A stretch of DNA of 64,000 nucleotides from Diabrotica undecimpunctata (taxonomy: Eukaryota > Arthropoda > Insecta > Coleoptera > Chrysomelidae): contig NC_092804.1 of assembly GCF_040954645.1 (NCBI RefSeq), positions 42,127,753 to 42,191,752 on the forward strand, written 5' to 3'. This document shows positions 10,818-20,117 of the stretch, piece after piece (positions within the stretch are counted from its first letter, which is position 1; each line of letters opens with the position of its first letter). The translations under genes and the position numbers were made by a program. Below the pieces are notes generated by a model. It did not search any database. It saw only the letters and a program-made list of their open reading frames with translations, and was not told where the DNA came from.

Positions 10818-12233
10818 AAGGAAGAGTTTTTTGTGTACCAGCAATGGAGGTTTCCAAAATATCAAACTTAGAAAATGTGTTTACATTTTTTGCTTAGTTT
10901 CGAGATTACCTAGACGATTAGGCATTAGACAACATTGTATAGTCGTAAAACCTACATATGAACAGATGATCTTTGATGAAAACATAGGAAAATTCTTATG
11001 CAGCTTATTAGATTCTCAAATATGAATACTAAGGAATGTCACAATATGGAATCAAAACAATCAATTTATTTCATTTAATTCCATCTTGACACAGTGTGTT
11101 ACACTTTCTAAATCTATATTTAGCTTCAATTTAAATTAATGTAATTTGAATCTAAAAATACGACGTAATAAACAGGATGGAGGTCTATCTGTTTGATTGT
11201 TAAATTGCTATGTCGTTAACGTTTTTTGTGTTGATATTTAATTGATGCAAACACTGATGGTCTCATGTTCAATGGAATGCACTCTTACAGGGCAAGCTCA
11301 ATGTTTTAGCAGCCTGAATTCAATATATTTTGGATTTTAATTTAGAATTAAAACACACTGTCTTTAATATTAAGTTAAAAATAGACATTACTATCTAAAA
11401 ATAAATTATATAATTAACAAAATTGAATTTATTATTATACTAGAATATTTTAAATTTTATACAGTAATATAAAGATTCCAGTGTGAATCAGTAGTTGTGC
11501 GATTTTATTTACTGTTTTTTTTATAATTTTTCATTTTTCCTCTACAATATACTCTTCTCGCATCCCTACGTTGCTCCATGCAAATCTACTGTGCGAATTG
11601 AATCAGTGCTCAACTTGTGGCAGACTGTGGAGTAGTTGTGCAGATTTTTGTTTTATGTTCTCTCGTGACTTGTGGTGGATTCCTTTCAAACAGAATTTGA
11701 TTTTTGGAATATATAGAATATGCAGGGTGTTAAATCTGACGAATATTGTAGGTGTCCCATAACTGTGACCTGGTTTTTGGCTAAATACTCCTTGAGTTAA
11801 GGTCTTGTGTACAAATAGAGTGCTTGTTGTCGTGATGGAGGATCTAGGCGTTTCCTCATTTTGTGCATCTTTTTGCAATTTTTTTCACGGAGTCTTTATA
11901 AAACCTCTAAATAGTAATATCTATGAACTGTCTTACCTGGTGGTACCCATAGATGAACTACACCCTAGATATTGAAGAAATAATTAACATCGCATTGAAC
12001 TTGAATATTTAGTGACTATCAACATTTAGCAAGTATGCCTACTGTTGTAATATGAACTACAGTAGCAGAGGTTTTAAAATTGGTCCACTTAATTTGGTCT
12101 TGAAAATATCCCAAAAAAAAAATAATAATTTAACTTTCATATGCTCATTTGTTTGGTTATCATATGCCCCCCTTCTTTTATACTATTTTCTGAGGTATAA
12201 TGGAACGGGATATAATGGATAAATTTTAGGAAC
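10818..12233. other. No gene recognised
   Basis: Open frames at 10771-11025 (84 codons) and around 11571-11878 on both strands match no family I know. Composition is otherwise A+T-rich intergenic. Confidence 0.4.
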
Positions 12234-12670
12234 GGCAATATGTATCACTATTGCCATAAAGTTAGTAGTTTTTTATATTTAACATGTTCAAGCCAAATAA
12301 TTAGTAAAGACAGTTTCAAGTATGTTTAAATTTTAACAGCAGAAAAACAGTATTAATTATTTAAAAAAAAAATAGTTTAATTAAGATGCCCAAAGTGCAT
12401 TAATAAGCCAACCTTAAGGCGGCGCCAGATATGCGGTATTTGGTAAATACTGAACAAGTGCTTGTTATTTGCCTATTAGTGTGGACGGGTCCGTACGTTG
12501 TCGGTCTTTTCAACACTTCAAAGTAAACAAATATTCGCCGTTTGAATATTTTTATTTACATCCACTTATTCGTGCAAGCATAAGTAAGTTTTTGAGTGGT
12601 TAAAGTTTATATCGTTTATTAAAGTAGTTTTTTCCATAGCTAATGTTAAAGTGTTGCTATAACAAGTGTT

Positions 12671-12745
12671 TTGAGTAGATAAAGTATCACTTTAACGCAA
12701 GGGAAGATAAAGTGACACTTTAACAGCAAGAGTAGATAAAATGTT
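12671..12745. repeat. GATAAAGT palindrome cluster, left of the recombinase gene
   Basis: Two short palindromes, TAAAGTATCACTTTA (12680-12694) and TAAAGTGACACTTTA (12708-12722), are each preceded by a GA dinucleotide; GATAAAATG follows at 12734-12742. They lie just beyond the 3' end of the recombinase gene. Similar motifs reappear beyond its 5' side (13973-14085). Paired short inverted repeats are what a tyrosine recombinase could bind; function is inferred. Confidence 0.6.
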
Positions 12746-12787
12746 TGAACTTTTTTTTATTCAATAAAATTTACAAATTCAAACACA

Positions 12788-13760
12788 TTAAGGATTAAAA
12801 ACAACTGAAATTTTACAATTAACATTATTAGAAATATCTATTTTTGGAGCATCACAACTTGTACTTGTTTGCTTAAACACTTGATTCGAGGTACTGGATT
12901 GATTTTCTGGTCCGCTAAGTATACACTTGGATACAGCAATCTTATTGCTTGTTGACTCTTCAATGTAAGATACTGCAACAATGCCCCGTGTACATTTCTG
13001 AATTTGCAAGTTTCAAAAAATCTGCAATCTTCTTGGGGATATTATATATAGTGTTAATCCCCACCGGTTGAGTAGTGCACTTTTGCTGTCGGTAATTTAC
13101 AAAAAACTTACTGTGAGGTACGTTTTTTGGGCGCAAGGCAATATACTTTCTCACAATTTCCAAGAAACTCAGTCCACTTTTCTTCTCAGTAATACAAAGC
13201 GACCTTTCCTGTTTGGTTTTAGTATCAGATAATGAAACGATTATCATCGATTTTCTGTCGTCCACGTTAAACACTTCTAACTTGTACAATTCATCGGACC
13301 TAGTCGCTCCATGCACACCAAAAATAGCAATAACCTTCATCAACAAATAGACGTCATCAGGAGCTTCTGTCAGAAATTTAATAATGTCATCTGACTCCAG
13401 GATTTTGGACTTTTTAGCTTTGTATCCTCCACTCAGGTTTTTTAGTAAGGTGGTTAACTTGCTGAATTTAGAAATGTCACAATTTTCATTCACCAACAAC
13501 GTACGCTTCAGAATCGAATAATACGACCATAATGACGATGGCATCGCTTTCTTCGACTTTTCAGAAAAATACGCCAGAAGTATTTTTTCACACACGCCAT
13601 TGATATTTTTAATGCTTTTCCACTTTTTAAAAGACTGGTATTCTTTCTCATACATCATTCTAGATTTGTGTGCCCACAATAAACTTTCTGCTTCCAACGC
13701 TGCATTTTCTACATCTGATGGCAGGTTTTCCTTTTCTTGTGTCAATTCTTTTCCGTCCAT
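12788..13760 (-). pseudogene. Crypton-like tyrosine recombinase, active-site deletion
   Basis: The open frame extends up to 13880 but the better start is Met at 13760 (MDGKELTQEKENLPSDVEN). An N-terminal helical DNA-binding half (KSRMMYEKEYQSFKKW) leads to the catalytic half. The first catalytic arginine is in GVHGATRSDELYKL, and a beta-hairpin lysine lies in SDTKTKQERSLCI. Family blocks ALRPKNVPHSKFF and QPVGINTIYNIP are intact. After MYTGH the frame shifts directly into VAVSYIEES, which contains the candidate nucleophilic tyrosine. About 35-40 residues that normally hold the HxxR motif and the H/W box are missing. The enzyme would cut and rejoin DNA at short sites; this copy cannot. Downstream the second frame stops at 12788. 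Confidence 0.85.
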
Positions 13761-13972
13761 TTCGTATTTATTTACTTTGTACACAAAACGCAACAATATT
13801 CTCCGCAAAAACCAAAACGTAACATTTGTTTGACATTTGTTGACAAAGTAATTCATATCCCTAGCAACGGAGCAACACAATTGCGATTCTTGTGCTAAAA
13901 ATTATAATTTTCTTTGAAATTCTATTTTTCTCCTGAACTTGAAGTCTTGCTATAGAAAAAAATGTTGTATTG

Positions 13973-14085
13973 CACACGACGATAAAATCGCATTATCTTC
14001 TCGAGCATAATTAGCGGCTCGACTGATGTCTGGACGCTAAAAAACGCTCTCGAAGATAAAGTACAATTTTATCGTCTTGTACAAT
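13973..14085. repeat. Inverted repeat of ~35-bp arms with GATAAA motifs, upstream of the recombinase gene
   Basis: GACGATAAAATCGCATTATC at 13978 and the reverse complement of 14046-14080 (GACGATAAAATTGTACTTTA) pair, and pairing continues into TCTTCTCGAGC / TCTTCGAGAGC. The spacer is about 40 bp. The GATAAA(A/G)T core is the one found at 12671-12745. This could be a recombinase end site or a promoter hairpin. Confidence 0.6.
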
Positions 14086-14104
14086 AAATAACTATTAGTT
14101 ATTG

Positions 14105-14672
14105 TCACAGAGTGTAGAAAATACTGAAAATAGTAAATATGGAGTGGACCAATGGAAATATTTTACAATTTTTGGATGCATATGAAAATAAACCTGAATA
14201 CGAATCTTTTATGCCAGGGCACTCATTTGCTGGAATTGCATTTCTCCACTTTGTATTTTTCTTACTAATTATTGGTCGCACTTTAGAAAGTAGATAAGTA
14301 AAATCTTCACTGGACATTCGACAAAAATTTTGAAATTTTCCAGATAGTTCTTTTAGCAGATCTGCCAATAAGTTTGTGCCACTGTACCTAAATCCTATTA
14401 TCTTGTTACGTACATGTAAATAAAACATTCTGGCATTTTAATACTTACCGTTGTCTACTTTGATTATCTGACACCATCCACCATCTTATCCTTCTTCTTG
14501 GCTTTTTTTTGCTATTTAATAATAAACTTCTACCAGACATAATGACAAAAGCAGCTGAATTTAAAATAAGCTCTGTATCACTATCCATTCTGTATCTTAT
14601 TTGCTCAGTTAGAATATATTTGTTGTTCTCATAGTGACTCGATACACGAAAAATCTCGAATATGTGGTGCAA
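14105..14672 (-). pseudogene. PIF/Harbinger transposase, N-terminal fragment
   Basis: Two frames, separated by a shift near 14430-14445, give the start of a HARBI1-type nuclease. The first reads SKKKPRRRIRWWMV, and the second GTNLLADLLKELSGKFQNF then CRMSSEDFTYLLSKVRPIIS then KKNTKWRNAIPANE. The usual LTLRFLATG segment after the last motif is deleted, and the frame jumps to DSYSGLFSYASK and ends at 14105. No catalytic DDE block is present. It sits at the right end of the TTA-flanked element 12417-14773. Confidence 0.85.
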
Positions 14673-14789
14673 CGTGCTTGCCGTTTAACGAACACTTTAA
14701 CAAGCACTCAAATATTTGATATTTAGCAAGCACTGTTCAGTGTTTGCTAAATACCGCATACCTGGCGCCGCCTTTACATGTATACGTGT

Positions 14790-15000
14790 TAATGTTGCCG
14801 AGAGGGGGCATTTGGGCCTGTAGGACCCATCGCCGGCTCTTCGGGCTTCTTCCTATCCCCGGAATTGGATCGGGTATTCACCATCTTTGGTTTGTCGCTG
14901 GTAGAAAGGTTAAATGCTACCGCTGTTATAAATAACAGTTCCAGTGACAAATATCTGTTATAGGTAACGGTTCCAAGGAACAGTTACAAAGTAACAGAGC
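14790..15000. other. G+C-richer patch followed by short perfect hairpins
   Basis: Bases 14800-14900 are clearly more G+C-rich than their surroundings. From 14922 come small stem-loops: CTGTTATAAATAACAG (14922-14937), CTGTTATAGGTAACGG (14954-14969, one mismatch), GGTTCCAAGGAACA (14968-14981) and CAGTTACAAAGTAACAG (14981-14997). They lead straight into the array at 15031. Confidence 0.6.
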
Positions 15001-15030
15001 AAAAATGGAAAACAGATAGGTAAAAATGAT

Positions 15031-15832
15031 CTAAGTATTCCTTGACTTACGGAAGGAATAACTTAGTAAACAATTAAATTAAATGGTATAAAAATATAAT
15101 GCAAAGAAAAAAATGTTTCTAAGTGTTTCTTGACTTACGGAAGAAACAACTTAGGACAGAAATATAGATAAATGAAATATGTAAATGTGAGAGTAAAATA
15201 TGGAAATATTTCTAAGTGTTTCTTAACTTACGGAAGAAACGACTTAGAGTGGAAAAATAAAATACTCAAAATATAAAACGTGAAATGCAAAAAAAATGAA
15301 ACAGATTATAGAAATATGTCTAAGTGTTTCTTGACTTACGGAAGAAACAACTTAGAATAGAAAATAAACAAGAGAATCAAATAAATGCACAAATATTTAT
15401 AAGTGTTTCTTGACTTACGGAAGAAACGACTTATAAAAGAAAATAAGAAAAATCAAATATAGAAAAGATGTGAAAATATTGCTAAGTGTTTCTTGACTTA
15501 CGGAAGAAACAACTTAGCATAAAAGAGAAAATGAAAGAAACAAATGTATTAAGTATTTTCTTAACTTAAGAAAGAAAATATCTTAGATAAAATATCGGAA
15601 ATAATAATGCAACAATGATTATGAAAATATTTCTAAGAGTTCTTTGACTTACCGGAAAAGAACGGCTTAGACAAACAATTAAAATAACAAGTCAAATATT
15701 CAGAGAAATATTTCTAAGAGTTCTTTGACTTACCGGAAAGAACTACTTAGACAAAGTACAAATCAAAATATAAAATAGAAAAAGCAAGATAAATATTTCT
15801 AAGTGTTCTTAACTTACGGAAGAACAACTTAG
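15031..15832. repeat. Array of ten imperfect 34-38 nt palindromes with co-varying arms
   Basis: Units start at 15031, 15119, 15212, 15320, 15399, 15482, 15549, 15633, 15714 and 15799, spacing 67-108 bp. A typical unit has arms CTAAGTGTTTCTT and AAGAAACAACTTAG around loop GACTTACGG, giving 13 base pairs with one bulged base. Arms change together: ATTCCTT/AAGGAAT in unit 1, GTTCTTT/AAAGAAC in units 8 and 9, GTGTTCTT/AAGAACA in unit 10, ATTTTCTT/AAGAAAAT in unit 7, and a C-G to A-T end pair in unit 5. The loop is nearly constant, while spacers are A-rich and not conserved. Structure rather than arm sequence appears to be kept. Confidence 0.95.
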
Positions 15833-16059
15833 ACACAAAATACAAGAAAAATAAACAATCAAAATAACCAATTAAAATATCAAACAATCAGTATATGAAC
15901 AAATATAGATCAAAATAATATTCTAACCTGAAAAGGTCTGAATATACAATAATGCTAAAATAAAAATGGTATATAAGAAATCAGAAATAAAACAATAACT
16001 TAGTAGGAACAATAATAGCACCGACTAGGTCTACAGTAGAAGAGGCAAGCTCGACTGAC

Positions 16060-16285
16060 CGATGAGGGAAAATCTACCTGCTTTTATGTAAAACAAATCC
16101 TTTGTTTTACGTAGCGAAAGTGGAATTTCCCTGCATCGAATCAATTAGAAATTTGGATTTGGTCAACCTTGGAATTCCCAAGTATTTTAACCGATATCCA
16201 AATTCCTTGATGCGTCGAGGACATTAATAGATGCAGACAAGCCACATCATGTAAGCTCTAGAAGTTTATTCTAGAGCTGTATTCT
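16060..16285. repeat. Cluster of stem-loops downstream of the array
   Basis: Three structures are visible. GTAAAACAAA/TTTGTTTTAC lies within an outer GATGAGGGAAA/TTTCCCTGCATC stem (about 16060-16139). GAAATTTGGAT/ATCCAAATTCC lies with TCGA-ended outer pairs (about 16136-16220). AGCTCTAGAA/TTCTAGAGCT is at 16255-16279. Together with the array this makes 14.9-16.3 kb unusually rich in potential secondary structure. Confidence 0.7.
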
Positions 16286-16497
16286 AGAATTCAAGCAAAG
16301 GTTGCCTTATTACCAGGAAGTGAGGAGATTTTAATTTGAGCATCTTATTTAAACGATTTTTAGTTAAATAATAAATACTTTTGCCTCTGCTGTTAAAAGT
16401 TAAATAGTTTTTTGAAACTGACCAACTAATTATTTGACTTTTAGCACCTTGTATAAGAAAAACTACTAAATTTAGGGCAATAGTAACACATATTGCC

Positions 16498-16915
16498 TTT
16501 CATAATTTATAATTTATAAATACATATTACCCTTTCAGACTTTATATAGTGATATATCAAATGTAGTCATGAATTCCTGCATGATGTAAAAATGCTTCGT
16601 TAAACCTAAGTCTATTGAGAACTGTTATCTCGAGTTTTCTGTATAGCTCTATGAAAGGGAAGGAAACCTTTGAACTATGGGTTATGTAATAATATGTACT
16701 GCAATAAACGAAATGGAACAAGAAATAGAACAGGAAAGAACACCACCTTTAAAATCACATTTATCTTATCCACCCGGAATATTCTATGAGAACTATAAGT
16801 TATAACCTGTTTCAAATGGTAATGTAAAGAAGAGTATAACGAAGAAAGAGTTGTGGCATGAGATGAAAATATAAAAGATCTCACTAAAGAACAAAAATTT
16901 AAATATATATGTTTC
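16498..16915. other. No gene recognised
   Basis: A+T-rich spacer right of the long-TIR element; nothing identifiable. Confidence 0.45.
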
Positions 16916-17139
16916 TAAAGATTTCCGCGGTTAGTACAATTAAACCTAGAGCTAAGATTAATACTATTACAAGAATTAATATTAAACTCAACAGTCTTCC
17001 TGGTTAAACCGCGTCGATTATCATTGCGCCGAGCTTTCAACATCCTCTTTGATGTCTTCTTCAGGGCTTCCGAGGTCTCAGTCTCCCGAGTCCCCAGATA
17101 CTCCACCCGCCAATCAAAATCCTACTGTCAACACTAAAG
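16916..17139 (-). pseudogene. Penelope-like element, 3' fragment, partly inverted
   Basis: The minus strand encodes RETETSEALKKTSKRMLKAR then RNDNRRGLTRKTVEFNINSC, matching the post-endonuclease segment of the Penelope-like copy at 18800-19500. The following CAATCAAAATCCTACTGTCA (17114-17133) matches that copy in the opposite relative orientation, so the fragment is a rearranged junction. Stops end it at 16915. Confidence 0.65.
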
Positions 17140-17489
17140 GAACAAAACCCCCATAAATTGTTTATGGGGTGCACAAATTTCACTGTTATTTTTTTAAAAG
17201 ATATTCGTGCCATAAGAAAGCCACATGACCAGTTTCAGTATAAAATTTCTAACAGTTTTCGATATATTGGAAAAAATCGAGTTACATTTTATAACTTCAA
17301 GGGGCTGGGCTGTAACTTTTTTATGTGCACATTTGTACTAAGATAAGTTAGGTCCAATTGAACTATTTTTGGTCCCAGAATACGTGATTTAATTTATGAC
17401 CTACCTTTTTGTTACATCCTGTATATATATATTTAAATTTAGAATTTGTCACCTTGTGGTGTACTATTGAGGATAATGAAAATTTATAA

Positions 17490-17696
17490 TTAAGACTCGG
17501 TTCTTCCTAAACATTTACATATTTTATTTCGAACTAGTTTTAATTTAGAAATATCCATCCAACTGCGAACCGCTTTCTGGTGGTTAGTTCCTGACATTTC
17601 TGCAACAATTTGATTAAAAATTGAAGTATATTCGTCTTTAAATCTAGTATTATCTGGTGCAACAACCTGTAGAACTTGAAACAGTATAATAAATTG
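17490..17696 (-). CDS. Exon-like open segment, unrecognised
   Basis: After a possible acceptor (CTAAAACAG, cut at 17696/17697) the minus strand is open for 68 codons: QFIILFQVLQVVAPDNTRF, then KAVRSWMDISKLKLVRNKIC, and a stop at 17490-17492. Codon content looks protein-like. It could be the last exon of an unknown gene or a TE relic. No partner exon was found and no family is recognised. Confidence 0.3.
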   Translation of the reverse strand, partial: QFIILFQVLQVVAPDNTRFKDEYTSIFNQIVAEMSGTNHQKAVRSWMDISKLKLVRNKICKCLGRTES

Positions 17697-18323
17697 CTGT
17701 TTTAGATAATCAAAAATTTATTTTTAGAACATGTATCTCATATTATGCTTAACACTTAAAATATTGCGTGGATTTTTTTAAATTCTGGTTTTACTCAAAT
17801 TAATTTACTGTTTACTAAAACTAGGTTAATTAATTAATCCGTTTGTAATAAGTTAATATATTCAAATTAACATTTTTTTGGATGTTTTATTTATATAAAT
17901 ATTTGAAAATGAATCTTGATTACTATATTATTACCGCCTGATTTCTTCATGATTTAACAGTAAGTTCAAATAGTCTAAAACACAATTCTAAATTTAAACC
18001 TGGCCAATGTCGTATATTTCGGATCCAAGAGAGTTTTTTCCTCCCGACTCCGCGTTTTCATTTAATTTTGTCTGATATGAGTCGCGGGAGAAAATATTTC
18101 TGATTCCTTAAAAGGTGTCCAGGGTATGATGTTTTGCGTCCTTTGAAGGTGTGGCTGCATTCCTCCGCTTAAACGATCGGAACCTGTTTATGTGTTATAT
18201 GAGTAGTCCAGGGAATTTTCAATATTGTCTGATGTGTGGGTCGTATAGTAGCCTTTCATTTGCATGAATACGCCTATTGCTCGTTCAATTTTGCATTTAA
18301 TCTCGAGATTCGGGTCCAGTTGG

Positions 18324-18749
18324 TTATTTATCTAGCAACTCTGATACTTTACCATTCGATGTGATACGCATTGGAACATTCTGACATCGTGAAAAGGTCA
18401 CCACTTTTTTCACAGCCTCTGCTGAAGATTGCTTCAAAGCACAAACTGAATAATATAGGTAACAACACATAGCCCTGGCGTACTCCTTCATTAATAGGAA
18501 CTTGTTTGACAAGTTGTTATCAATTCTGATTTTTGCTGTTTGCTGCCAGTACAGGTTTTTAATTAGCCTTACGTCTTTATTGTCCCATGCCATATCTTTT
18601 TGTATTTGTAAAAGTTTGCTGTTGTTTACTTTATCGAAGGTCTTCTCCAGATCAACAGAACATAATATAAACATGTTTTCTTTGATCGTGGCCTTTTCCC
18701 AACAGTAATGCCATTTGTAATATAAAAAGAGCCCTTGTGCACAATCCAC
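18324..18749 (-). pseudogene. RTE-like reverse transcriptase fragment
   Basis: The minus strand reads SVDLEKTFDKVNNSKLLQIQ (motif A), WDNKDVRLIKNLYWQQTAKI and a degraded motif B region (MKEYARAMCCYL, where the family has a GVRQGC-type block). Downstream text is scrambled by indels. It is a short, dead internal piece of non-LTR pol, abutting the Penelope-like fragment. Confidence 0.75.
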
Positions 18750-18799
18750 TCCGGTAATCGAACTGATCTAAATTGAAAGCTTCACGCTTTTGAAATATC

Positions 18800-19500
18800 T
18801 CCTGTGCATATTAAACCTAGAACTAAGATTAATACTATTACAAGAATTAATATTAAGCTCAACAGCCTTCCGGATTGAACCGCGTCGATTATCATTGTGC
18901 CGAGCTTTCGACATCTTCTTTAATGTCTTCTTCAGGGTTTCCGAGGTCTCAGTCTCCGGAGCCCCAAATACTACTACACTGATAACTTTATGAACAGAGT
19001 ACGGTTCATTTATACCGTAGATGGTGACGCGGTTTGGGTGGAGCTGGGCGTGGGGATTGGCGCGAGTATTGGCGCGGGGTTGGCGCGAATATTTCTGACA
19101 GTAGGATTTTGATTGTCGGGTGGAGAAGACGATATTTTCTTTATGAAAGGTCTCCATGTCGAAGGTAACCGTATGCCGTCATCCCTTTTATTGAGACAAT
19201 TTATTTTTTTTTTCAATTTCTATGGCTTCTCGGATAATTCTTGGTTTATAGAAACGGATTCGGGCTATGGTTTTGGAGTTTTCAAAATCAATTTTGTGAC
19301 CAGTATGAAGATGGTGTTGACCTAGAGCTGAAATTGAGTCGGAATTGCGAACAGAAATGGAATGTTCATAAATCCTATTTTGGATTCTACGATTTGTTTG
19401 GCCTATATAGGATCGCTGGCAGTCTGCACAAGGAATTTCATAAATTCCGTGTGCATAGACGCAAACCAATCAGAACATAACAGATTTGCAAGTCTGGTCT
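18800..19500 (-). pseudogene. Penelope-like element, GIY-YIG endonuclease end
   Basis: The minus-strand frame at 19469-19188 begins VCVYAHGIYEIPCADCQRS and continues YIGQTNRRIQNRIYEHS, the GIY-YIG nuclease core with its CxxC-type zinc pair as found at the C-terminus of Penelope-like polymerases. Next comes LPSTWRPFIKK, and after a frameshift SEALKK-type text (ETETSETLKKTLKKMSKARH). The reverse transcriptase part upstream is absent apart from about ten codons (VKTRLANLLCS). The nuclease would nick the target DNA for priming. Frameshifts make this copy inactive. Confidence 0.85.
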
Positions 19501-19993
19501 TGACAATTTCGTTCTCGCTTATATTACTATTTAACCGGTGATGCGTTTACGTAACACATCAATTTAAAATTGATTAGAAAAAAGTTCTTTCTTGTATATA
19601 CTTATTTACATGAAGCACATCACTTTCAAGATTTTGTCAAGTAAATAAGGGTAAAAAAATACTTTTACAGAAGAAATTACTCTTATTTGAATTTTACATG
19701 TTCAAAAGTTCAAATTATTCCCATTTTTATGAAAATACATTCTATACACATTTAAAAAAATTATAAACTTCATTCATTTTTCAATAAATGGTAAACTGTA
19801 ATTTTGTGAGAACCACCTACATTATCCTCGTGAGTAGGTTCTGCCAATTAAAAAAAAAATTATTTAAGGTGTTGCGTAAACTTATTACCGGCACAAAATG
19901 AGTTAACTTAGAGACAAATTAAAATCTAATCATGACATAATTTCTTTTTCTATAAGCAATGCCAATCGTTATTTACTTGATTTATTTTTTCAG

Positions 19994-20117
19994 TAACCCT
20001 CCAGTTCAGAATAATAATTTACTGGTGTCCAAGGCAGATACTTCGGCAGATAGTGGGAAGATTATTCCTAAAATATCAAGTCCCGGGCTGGAACATAAGG
20101 AAGTTGTACATACCAAC
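19994..20117 (+). CDS. gem: CP2 factor exon: linker before the SAM-like domain
   Basis: Acceptor TTTTTTCAG ends at 19993 and donor GTAAGT starts at 20118. The frame reads NPPVQNNNLLVSKADTSADS then ISSPGLEHKEVVHTN and leaves in phase 0, as the next exon needs. Low complexity and poorly conserved; identified by its junctions. Confidence 0.7.

Larger units (their letters stand above)
12417..14773 (-). mobile_element. PIF/Harbinger element, TSD TTA, carrying an extra recombinase
   Basis: The termini AGGCGGCGCCAG match as inverted repeats and similarity runs on through TATGCGGTATTT and ACTGAAC, about 40 bp or more. TTA flanks both ends (12414-12416, 14774-14776), the 3-bp target of this superfamily. 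On the minus strand the right part (14105-14672) is the start of a Harbinger transposase; the rest of that gene is missing. The middle holds a Crypton-like tyrosine recombinase with palindromic sites, which is not a normal Harbinger component. Confidence 0.88.
12234..16497. mobile_element. Long-TIR element carrying a hairpin array, interrupted by PIF/Harbinger
   Basis: Bases 12234-12413 and the reverse complement of 16299-16497 align with scattered differences over about 180 bp: GGCAATATGTNTNACTATTG at the outside, then TTAGTAGTTTTT, CAAATAATTAGT, TTTTAACAGCAGA, AAGATGCNCAAA and AATAAGNCAACCTT. The PIF/Harbinger copy at 12417-14773 is inserted just inside the left repeat. Without it the element is about 1.9 kb. 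Its interior is a G+C-richer patch (14790-14900), small hairpins, a ten-unit palindrome array (15031-15832) and further stem-loops (16060-16280). No coding region belongs to the outer element. TSD not resolved and superfamily unknown. Confidence 0.75.

Noticed and set aside
10771..11025. Plus-strand open frame of 84 codons
   Set aside because: It starts inside the right TIR of a DNA element and shows no family motif or splice support.
15031..15832. CRISPR-like reading of the evenly spaced repeat array
   Set aside because: The genome is eukaryotic, repeats are imperfect with varying arms, spacers are A-rich and unequal, and no cas gene is near.
15031..15832. Endogenous baculovirus or nudivirus hr origin
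   Set aside because: The architecture is similar, but no viral gene is nearby and the array lies inside a TIR element; kept only as an analogy.
16060..16090. Possible hammerhead ribozyme (CTGA...GATGAGGGAAAA)
   Set aside because: The invariant core CUGAUGA followed by stem II and GAAA is not present in order, and the bases pair better in a simple stem.
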